Assembly: GCA_035542755.1 (NCBI GenBank)
Contig: DATKKU010000048.1
Span: 1 to 24,728 of the forward strand
DNA: 24,728 bases
Source of the DNA: RYN-425 sp035542755
GTDB taxonomy: Bacteria; Patescibacteriota; Saccharimonadia; Saccharimonadales; UBA10212
Direction: 5' to 3'
The translations under genes were made by a program, and so were the position numbers. Below the pieces are notes generated by a model. The model was not told the origin of the DNA and did no database searches. It saw nothing but the letters and a program-made list of their open reading frames with translations. Shown in pieces: positions 13,986-19,975 of the stretch. How positions within the stretch are numbered: position 1 is the stretch's first letter; the number at the start of each line of letters is the position of its first letter.

Positions 13986-15815
13986 GTGGCGTTTTTTTTC
14001 AGGCGGAAGAACAAGCCGGTTATTCAATTTACCGACCCGACGGGCCCGATAGGCGATAATGACGCTGTGCCGAGCGGCGCACCAGCTCCAACACCAGCCT
14101 TGGCAGAGCAGGGGATTAGTGCGCTGTCGCCGTTAGTCCAACCGGTTCCCGCTGCACAAAAGATTGATGAGCAAAACCTACCGCAAATAAGTCCGATTTC
14201 AATGGCCACAGAAGCCAGCGGACCACCGACTGCCTACGGCGGCTTTCCGGGCATACTAGAACACCGTTCTACTGGCGTTTTGCCGCTTGGGGCAGGCTAC
14301 GGTGGATTTCCTCTACATGACGGCTTTCCCGGCTACGGTGGTTTCCCCGGCGGCGGGTCCTACGGTGGCTTCCCTGCCTACGGTGGTTTCCCTGGCGGCG
14401 GGTCTTACGGCGGCTTTCCGCAAGGCGCGGCGAGCGGCGGGGTTCAGCAGGACATCACTTACGCCGGTTTTCCTGGGTTGTCTCCGTCTGATGGCAATAA
14501 GTCCTTGATGGACGTCGACCCGTCCACACTAAAGCCCATACCTGGCCTGACAGGGCAGTTTACAACCGGCTACAACATGGGCGTAAAAGACCCAGTTACC
14601 GGCAACTGGGCAGTGGATTACGATGTTTATGATTCCGGCGGCAAGTACCTGGGCCAAAACCAGGACGTTAATATAAATGGCGTAACAACTAGCAGCGGCT
14701 ACAGTTATGGCTCAATTCCTTCCAGTAATATTGAACTTGGCTCCACACCGGGTGCGGTAGTGGCCTTTCCGTTTCCAAACCCCGCAGGCGAGACCTATCC
14801 AGGAATTAACGGCGTTGCCATAATGGGCCAATTTGATAAGGGCGAGCCCGACGTGGTTATCGGTGGTACTACTGATACTTCTTACAGCGGCTTTCCGGTG
14901 GGCGGCTCAACCAGCTCGGACACCTCTTATGCTGGCTTTCCGGGTGGGGGCACCGATACCTCTTATGTTGGCTTTCCCACAGCGCCCACAGCTACAGGCG
15001 CTGCCGACCCCACTCAGAATAACGGCACCAATCCGGTTGATTCTTCGGTTGCTGCCACACTAACCACTACCCCGGTCGTGGCTGATTCGCCACCGCCGTC
15101 AACCATCATAAGCCCCGATTCAAACCCGGCACCGGCTGCCTTAACCCCAGTAGCTTCAGCTGAACCCGCCTCGCCGCCGCCTGTAGTCACTACTCCGGCA
15201 AGTTACGGAGGTTTTGCCAGTCCCGGCTCCGACCTTGACCCGGCAATTAAAACGGCAATTAGCACAGGTCAATCGTACAGCGGTTTTCCTAGTGGTGGCA
15301 CAAGCGTAGATCCAGCAATTAAAACTGCTGTTGATAGCCAAGCCGAACAGTATGCGGCAATCGCCAATCAAAAAAGTCAGGACGTGATGGCGGCCGCCGC
15401 TCCACCTCCCCCGCCGATAACTATGGCCCCAAACACACCGGATGCCGTTGCTCGATATGTCGCTAATAATCCTCCAGCTTCAGCGGCGGCTCTCACCTCG
15501 CAGACCAGCAGCCTAGACCCGGCAATCAAGGTAGCTGTTAGTAGCCAAGCCGAACAGTACGCCGCAGTCGCCAACCAAAAAAGCCAGGACGTGATGGCGG
15601 CCGCTACGTCGGAAGATTCTCTGCACAACGCGCCCAGCACGCCTACGGCAATTCAGATACCCGTAAAAACCATTGATACACCGACTGTTAACCCAGGCAT
15701 TACTTTACCGGGAACTACCAGCGAGACTGCCCCTCCGCTAGGCCTGGGCGCTGCCGACCCAAGTAGTTCGGCTACCCGCATCTCCGGTCGCGGTGGCCGT
15801 ATGACTCTGGAATAG
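13986..15815 (+). CDS. Y-x-G-F-P repeat protein with shared C-terminal tail
   Basis: A 609-aa protein starting at GTG 13986 with GAGG at 13973-13976, 9 nt upstream. The N-terminus (MAFFFRRKNKP) is basic, with no Sec signal. Twelve Y-(G/A/S/V)-G-F-(P/A) pentads plus one degenerate copy are spread over about residues 84-431. They flank a compact, probably beta-rich region (about 177-295, including TGYNMGVKDPVTGNWAVDYD). The C-terminal third is Pro/Ala/Thr-rich with three DPAIK segments, two near-identical QAEQYAA(I/V)ANQKSQDVMAA helices and one MAPNTPDAVARY box. The tail ITLPGTTSETAPP...GRGGRMTLE is like the tails of the 544- and 1,894-aa proteins. Aromatic-Gly-Pro repeats suggest an elastic, self-associating or adhesive polymer; function is not recognised. 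It ends 1 bp from the convergent ABC exporter gene. Confidence 0.7.
   Translation: MAFFFRRKNKPVIQFTDPTGPIGDNDAVPSGAPAPTPALAEQGISALSPLVQPVPAAQKIDEQNLPQISPISMATEASGPPTAYGGFPGILEHRSTGVLPLGAGYGGFPLHDGFPGYGGFPGGGSYGGFPAYGGFPGGGSYGGFPQGAASGGVQQDITYAGFPGLSPSDGNKSLMDVDPSTLKPIPGLTGQFTTGYNMGVKDPVTGNWAVDYDVYDSGGKYLGQNQDVNINGVTTSSGYSYGSIPSSNIELGSTPGAVVAFPFPNPAGETYPGINGVAIMGQFDKGEPDVVIGGTTDTSYSGFPVGGSTSSDTSYAGFPGGGTDTSYVGFPTAPTATGAADPTQNNGTNPVDSSVAATLTTTPVVADSPPPSTIISPDSNPAPAALTPVASAEPASPPPVVTTPASYGGFASPGSDLDPAIKTAISTGQSYSGFPSGGTSVDPAIKTAVDSQAEQYAAIANQKSQDVMAAAAPPPPPITMAPNTPDAVARYVANNPPASAAALTSQTSSLDPAIKVAVSSQAEQYAAVANQKSQDVMAAATSEDSLHNAPSTPTAIQIPVKTIDTPTVNPGITLPGTTSETAPPLGLGAADPSSSATRISGRGGRMTLE
14334..14423 (+). 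repeat. 45-bp tandem duplication encoding YGGFPGGGSYGGFP
   Basis: Two adjacent 45-bp units (14334-14378 and 14379-14423) encode YGGFPGGGSYGGFPA and YGGFPGGGSYGGFPQ with only a few silent differences. This is the densest part of the Y-x-G-F-P region. Confidence 0.85.
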
Positions 15816-15816
15816 T

Positions 15817-17883
15817 TTAATTATGGCTGACGTGAATCGTACCGTCATCGGTAACGGTTGCTTGTTGGCTGGCGGTTAGCCTCTCCTGAAGCTGGTGGTT
15901 TTCTTGCTGCAATTGGTTGACCAGCTGTTGAACTTGCTGCTCGTGCGCCACCTGAGCGCTGTCAACCTGCTTGGCCGCTTCGTCAATGTCGGCAATTTGG
16001 CGCAGGTAAGCATCTAGTCCGCCAAGCTCCTCAACTCGTCTAAGGTGACCCTCGTCCATAACGTAGATAGTATCCATAAGGCTGAGCAGGGCTTTGCGGT
16101 GGGTTACCATCAGCACTGTCCGGCCGGCTATTAATCTTTCAATGGAGTCACGGATATTGACCTCTGACTTGCTGTCCAGTGCCGCTGTCGGCTCGTCCAT
16201 ACAGACTATCGGTGCGTTTTTAAGTAGTCCGCGGGCGATAGCAATGCGCTGTTTTTGGCCACCAGAAAGCGAATTGCCACCTTCGCCGGCCGGCGACTGA
16301 AGCCCCAGCGGCAAACGGCCGGTAAATTCTTTTACGTTGGCGGCTATTAAGGCGTTATCAATTTCTTCGGAAGTTATGGTCCGTTTGACGTCACCATCCT
16401 GCAAGTTCTCAAAGATGGTTTCGTTAAATAGTTGCGGCGTCTGGCTAATCCAAACAATTTTTTGGCGCAGGTCCTGCAGCGAGACAGTCTGGATATCTAC
16501 TCCATCAATCAAAATGCGGCCCTGCAAAGGTTCTATAAACAGCGTCAAAAGTTTTAGCAGAGTGGTCTTGCCGCTGCCGCTTGGTCCGATGATTGCCACC
16601 TTTTCCCCGGCCTCAATAGTCAGATTTACGGCCTTTAGCTGGGTAACGTCGCCGTAAGCGTAGGTGACGTTCTGAAATTCAATCTTGCCTTCTACTGCCG
16701 GCAAGTGCCGTTCGCTGCGCAGGTTTTCAATGCCTTCGTGGTCGGTCAGCACTTCGTAAACTCGGCTGACATCAACCATTTTTTGATTACGCATGGCAAT
16801 CTCGGTGGCAATTGCTTCTATGGGCCCCAGCAGGTATCCCATGTAGGTCATAAAAATTAGCAGCTGACCAAGAGTCATTTTTCCTTGCAGGGCCGCCGAG
16901 CCGCCAAAATACATAACCGCCGAAGTGCCCAAAATAATCAGCAGGCTGTTAGAAAATCGGTAAAAGCGCCCCAGTAGCAGCGCGTCTTTAGACAAAACGT
17001 AATTTTGTTGCCAAAAAGAGCGGGCCTTACTAATTTGCTTCTCCTCAAGAGTAAAGGCCTGCAGCGTTTCGGCGTTGTCTACAGATTCAGTAATGGTGGC
17101 AGAGGTTTGGCTGGCATTTTGGGCCAGCGCTCGTGAAATTTTGCCCAGCCTAGGCCCAAAGACCCTAATTAGGATGAACAGAAACGGCACCAATATGACC
17201 GAGACCAAAGTCAACCTTACATTAAAGGTAAACATTATGATTAAAATTCCAACGACCATAATGACCGACTGGACAATTGACGAAGTGGTGTTTAAAACTA
17301 AATCGGCCAGGCTGCTAGTTAAAACATTTTGTCTGTATATATAGTCGCCCTTAGCAAGCCGCTCCTGGTGATAAAGCGGCAGGTGCAAAATATGGCGAAA
17401 AGACTCTTCTTTAATGTCACGGTTTAGGATAAAACCCAGTCGCAGCATAAAGTAATCACGCAGCGTGCCAAACAAAATTCCCAGCAAAAAAACGCAGATA
17501 GTCAGAAAAGAGGTGATTAGTATCAGCTTGGGAGTGTGTGGTTGAGCGAAAGGCGCCAGAAAGTCCGGCACTGGCACGTTGCCAAAGCCGGAGTCCACCA
17601 ATATTTTGGTCGGCCAGGGCTGCAACAGCAGCACCGAAGAACTGAGCACGCTCAAGGTTATCAGCAGAATGGTAGAGCCCAGAGCCTTTCGTTTGTATTT
17701 GCCCAGCCACTGTTTAAAATCAGTTTTTTTATGGACGCGTCCATGCGTTGCCATCCAGCCGTTGGTGGCCTCAATAACTAAATTGATAGGCCAGCCCTGC
17801 TGCACCAAAACAGAAGCAACATACTGGGGCGGCACGCCGCTGGCGATGGCTTTATCTATCGCCACGTAGATTTCTGGATTCAT
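15817..17883 (-). CDS. ABC exporter (fused membrane and ATPase domains) with extra N- and C-terminal regions
   Basis: A 688-aa half-transporter. Residues 1-45 form a small helical extension (GVPPQYVASVLVQQGWPINLVIEAT), like the UBA-like segments often seen in CPR membrane proteins. The exporter transmembrane domain follows (about 65-370, six helices), then the nucleotide-binding domain. Motifs are Walker A GPSGSGKT (433-440), Q-loop Q481, signature LSGGQ (539-543), Walker B IVCMDEP (559-565) and H-loop His595. A Gln-rich coiled coil (about 632-672) and a charged tail end the protein, where most exporters stop. It should work as a homodimer or heterodimer. There is no C39 peptidase domain. The substrate is unknown; proximity to the tail-bearing proteins makes it a candidate exporter for them, but lipid or drug export is equally possible. 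Confidence 0.9.
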   Translation of the reverse strand: MNPEIYVAIDKAIASGVPPQYVASVLVQQGWPINLVIEATNGWMATHGRVHKKTDFKQWLGKYKRKALGSTILLITLSVLSSSVLLLQPWPTKILVDSGFGNVPVPDFLAPFAQPHTPKLILITSFLTICVFLLGILFGTLRDYFMLRLGFILNRDIKEESFRHILHLPLYHQERLAKGDYIYRQNVLTSSLADLVLNTTSSIVQSVIMVVGILIIMFTFNVRLTLVSVILVPFLFILIRVFGPRLGKISRALAQNASQTSATITESVDNAETLQAFTLEEKQISKARSFWQQNYVLSKDALLLGRFYRFSNSLLIILGTSAVMYFGGSAALQGKMTLGQLLIFMTYMGYLLGPIEAIATEIAMRNQKMVDVSRVYEVLTDHEGIENLRSERHLPAVEGKIEFQNVTYAYGDVTQLKAVNLTIEAGEKVAIIGPSGSGKTTLLKLLTLFIEPLQGRILIDGVDIQTVSLQDLRQKIVWISQTPQLFNETIFENLQDGDVKRTITSEEIDNALIAANVKEFTGRLPLGLQSPAGEGGNSLSGGQKQRIAIARGLLKNAPIVCMDEPTAALDSKSEVNIRDSIERLIAGRTVLMVTHRKALLSLMDTIYVMDEGHLRRVEELGGLDAYLRQIADIDEAAKQVDSAQVAHEQQVQQLVNQLQQENHQLQERLTASQQATVTDDGTIHVSHN

Positions 17884-17917
17884 AAGGCTTTAATCGCCCA
17901 CCGTAAACATTAGCTTT

Positions 17918-17923
17918 ATTATA
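17918..17923 (-). promoter_or_regulatory. -10 element for the ABC exporter gene
   Basis: TATAAT reads on the minus strand from 17923 to 17918, 35 bp before the ATG at 17883. No convincing -35 is visible. The 79-bp divergent gap also serves sbcB. Confidence 0.45.
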
Positions 17924-17946
17924 ACGAACCTCGGGGAAGTAAAGAA

Positions 17947-17955
17947 TGCTAAACT
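17947..17955 (+). promoter_or_regulatory. Possible extended -10 for a leaderless sbcB transcript
   Basis: TGCTAAACT (17947-17955) fits an extended -10 and would start RNA at about 17962, next to the ATG at 17963. No ribosome-binding site precedes that ATG, consistent with a leaderless message. The -10 itself is only moderately good. Confidence 0.35.
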
Positions 17956-17962
17956 GGCTTTT

Positions 17963-19387
17963 ATGGTAACCAGTTTTTATTTTTATGATCTTGAGACAAG
18001 CGGCATTGACGCAAGGTCCGACAGGGTGATGCAGTTTGCCGGGCAGCGCACCGATATAAATTTAAAATCCATTGGCCAACCTGATAATTTTCTAATAAAA
18101 ATGACGCCCGACATTTTGCCGGACCCTTACGCCATTTTAATAACCGGCATAACGCCGCAACAGACCCTGGCAGACGGCATGACCGAAGCCGAGTTTATGA
18201 AATACTTTTTAGGAAAAGTCGCCACCCCGAACACTACCATGATTGGCTACAACAACATCCGATTTGACGACGAGTTCATGCGATTTATGGCCTGGCGCAA
18301 TTTTGCGGACGCTTATGAGTGGCAATGGAAGGATGGCCGCAGCCGCTGGGACCTACTGGATGTGGTGCGGATGACTCGGGCCCTGCGGCCAGAGGGTATC
18401 AAGTGGCCGTTTGCCTCTGACGGCAAACCCAGCAATCGTCTGGAACTGCTCAGCAGCATCAATAAGTTGTCGCACGCTAACGCTCACGACGCCCTGAGTG
18501 ATGTCAACGCCGTGATTGAGCTGGCAAAACTTATAAAACTAAAGCAGCCAAAACTGTTTGACTACCTGCTCAATATCAGAGACAAGCAAAAGGCCGGTGC
18601 ACTGGTAAGTAGCGGAGAGCCATTTATATATACCAGTGGTCGGTACAGTAGCGAAAATGCCCATACTACCGTGGCCGTGAAACTGGCCGAGTTGCCTGAT
18701 AAAAACGGCGCGGTTGTTTATGATTTACGAATAAATCCTGCCAAGTTTGCCGACATGAGCGCCGAGAGACTAGCCCAAGCCTGGGGAACCTATGGAAAAG
18801 ACACGCCTTACTTTCCGGCCAAGGCCCTGCGCTATAACCGCTGCCCGGCTGTGGCGCCGCTGTCGGTACTTGATAGCGCTAGCCAGCAGCGCCTTAATCT
18901 AGACCTAACCAAAATCAAATCCAACCGGGCGGCCTTGCCCAAGGATTTTGGAGACAAGCTGTATAAAGCTGCCGAGCTAATGAAAAAGCAAACTCAGCCT
19001 CAAATGATGGTTGACCCGCAGAGCGTTGACCAGTCTCTTTACGAATCATTTGTTAGCGGCCCCGACAAGGTGAAAATGAGTGCCATCCGGGCGGCCACCG
19101 GTCAGTCGCTGGCCGAACTTCATGTTGAGTTTAATGACGAGCGCCTGCAAGCTTTGCTGCCACTTTATAAAGCCCGTAACTATCCTAAGTTTTTAGACCC
19201 CGATGAAACAGCCGGCTGGGAGAAATTTAGACAACAAAAATTGATGAGCGGCGGCCAAAGCAGTGCGCTAACAAAGTATTTTAATAAGCTTGACGAACTG
19301 GCAGCCAGTTCCGCTGTAACTGACGAGCAAAAGTACGCGCTTGAGGAGCTGCGACTCTACGGGGAGTCAATCGCACCAATTGACTAA
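17963..19387 (+). CDS. sbcB: Exodeoxyribonuclease I
   Basis: A 474-aa 3'-5' single-strand DNA exonuclease of the DEDDh family, used in recombination and mismatch repair. All five catalytic residues are visible: Asp9 and Glu11 (YDLETSG), Asp102 (NIRFDDEF), His175 and Asp180 (AHDALSD). They sit at a constant offset of six from E. coli ExoI (15, 17, 108, 181, 186). Length is almost the same as E. coli (475 aa), so the SH3-like and C-terminal helical domains are also present. Start ATG 17963 lacks a ribosome-binding site. The 3' end is overlapped for 107 bp by the tail of a minus-strand small gene. Confidence 0.95.
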   Translation: MVTSFYFYDLETSGIDARSDRVMQFAGQRTDINLKSIGQPDNFLIKMTPDILPDPYAILITGITPQQTLADGMTEAEFMKYFLGKVATPNTTMIGYNNIRFDDEFMRFMAWRNFADAYEWQWKDGRSRWDLLDVVRMTRALRPEGIKWPFASDGKPSNRLELLSSINKLSHANAHDALSDVNAVIELAKLIKLKQPKLFDYLLNIRDKQKAGALVSSGEPFIYTSGRYSSENAHTTVAVKLAELPDKNGAVVYDLRINPAKFADMSAERLAQAWGTYGKDTPYFPAKALRYNRCPAVAPLSVLDSASQQRLNLDLTKIKSNRAALPKDFGDKLYKAAELMKKQTQPQMMVDPQSVDQSLYESFVSGPDKVKMSAIRAATGQSLAELHVEFNDERLQALLPLYKARNYPKFLDPDETAGWEKFRQQKLMSGGQSSALTKYFNKLDELAASSAVTDEQKYALEELRLYGESIAPID

Positions 19388-19586
19388 AGCCCATTAGCCT
19401 AAGCCGCCAAATAGCCTTACGGCGTAGCAACATCAATCTGTACGGCGCGTGCAAGGAGCGCCTAACAAGGTGCCGGTTCCAGATAGCTAAGCAATCAAGC
19501 ACTAAGGCCATAAGCAAAACCTGTTCAAACGAGAGTACTAAATTAGTGTCGGGAATTTGGCCTAATACCAACAGATATTCCAGCAT
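19281..19586 (-). CDS. Small membrane protein, paralog of its upstream neighbour
   Basis: A 101-aa protein starting at ATG 19586 with AGGAG (19593-19597), 6 nt upstream. Its start MLEYLLVLGQIPDT...LSFEQVLL closely matches the next gene upstream on the same strand (13 of the first 25 residues identical). The N-terminal half is one hydrophobic segment. After about residue 38 it becomes Arg-rich and runs 107 bp antisense into the end of sbcB, so the C-terminus may be extended by a lost stop or a frameshift. Function unknown. Confidence 0.55.
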   Translation of the reverse strand: MLEYLLVLGQIPDTNLVLSFEQVLLMALVLDCLAIWNRHLVRRSLHAPYRLMLLRRKAIWRLRLMGFSQLVRLTPRRVAAPQARTFARQLQRNWLPVRQAY

Positions 19587-19794
19587 AAAATACTCCTAGG
19601 CGGCTTTGTTTGATTGACTTATTAAGGTGGCGCAGCCTCAGCTCAATTTCTGTCAGGCGGTAGTTCAGCTGCTGGCTATGGAGTTTTATCTCCAAAGCCA
19701 AGAAGACTGCCGTTAATGCCAGCAATATCTCCGCGAAGGTAAAGTAAAACTTTGTGCCAGGTACCTGGCCCAAGATTAAAAGAAACTCCAGCAC
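19543..19794 (-). CDS. Small membrane protein, first of a tandem paralogous pair
   Basis: An 83-aa protein. The GTG at 19794 is chosen over the GTG at 19860 because a strong GGGAGG ribosome-binding site (19800-19805) lies 5 nt upstream and the paralog begins at the same residue. It opens VLEFLLILGQVPGTKFYFTF, continues as a hydrophobic helix (about 18-36), then an amphipathic helix (LNYRLTEIELRLRHLNKSIK) that could be a coiled coil. Its end overlaps the paralog's start by 44 nt, so the two are translationally coupled. The L-E-x-L-L-x-L-G-Q-x-P-x-T motif marks the pair. Function unknown. Confidence 0.65.
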   Translation of the reverse strand: MLEFLLILGQVPGTKFYFTFAEILLALTAVFLALEIKLHSQQLNYRLTEIELRLRHLNKSIKQSRLGVFYAGISVGIRPNSRH

Positions 19795-19850
19795 TGTTGC
19801 CTCCCAGCTAACGCCTTGAAATCTGCCCGGAATGACCAAACTTTGTGCAG

Positions 19851-19879
19851 ATTGTATCACTTTATTGCTTAATCTTCAA
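19851..19879 (-). promoter_or_regulatory. Promoter for the small paralogous membrane proteins
   Basis: On the minus strand TTGAAG (19879-19874), a 17-bp spacer and TACAAT (19856-19851), with a TGn extension (TGATACAAT). This gives a leader of about 50 nt before the GTG at 19794. Confidence 0.65.
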
Positions 19880-19880
19880 T

Positions 19881-19901
19881 AATATATAACTATTATATAT
19901 T
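19881..19901. repeat. 21-bp AT-rich perfect inverted repeat
   Basis: AATATATAA (19881-19889), CTA, TTATATATT (19893-19901) is a perfect 9-bp inverted repeat. It lies between the minus-strand promoter above and the uvrA promoter. It may be an operator or just AT-rich intergenic DNA. Confidence 0.5.
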
Positions 19902-19958
19902 GCTAGTGTTTTTCTGAGCTTTAGTGCCCACAGTCTGGAAAAAAATGACAAAAACCTG

Positions 19959-19964
19959 TATAAT
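19959..19964 (+). promoter_or_regulatory. -10 element of uvrA, near-leaderless
   Basis: TATAAT at 19959-19964 is a perfect -10, placing the RNA start at about 19971, only some 5 nt before the ATG at 19976. No ribosome-binding site fits in that space. The -35 is weak (CTGGAA at 19935-19940, 18-bp spacer). No SOS box was recognised. Confidence 0.6.
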
Positions 19965-19975
19965 CACTCGGCTAA

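Noticed and set aside
14235..14460. Meaning of YGGF as an opioid-like peptide
   Set aside because: The tetrapeptide is simple Gly/aromatic repeat composition in a bacterial protein; no processing sites support a peptide function.
4114..15815. Prophage or transposon
   Set aside because: No integrase, transposase, terminase, portal, capsid gene, terminal inverted repeats or target duplications were seen. Only one domain looks phage-like.
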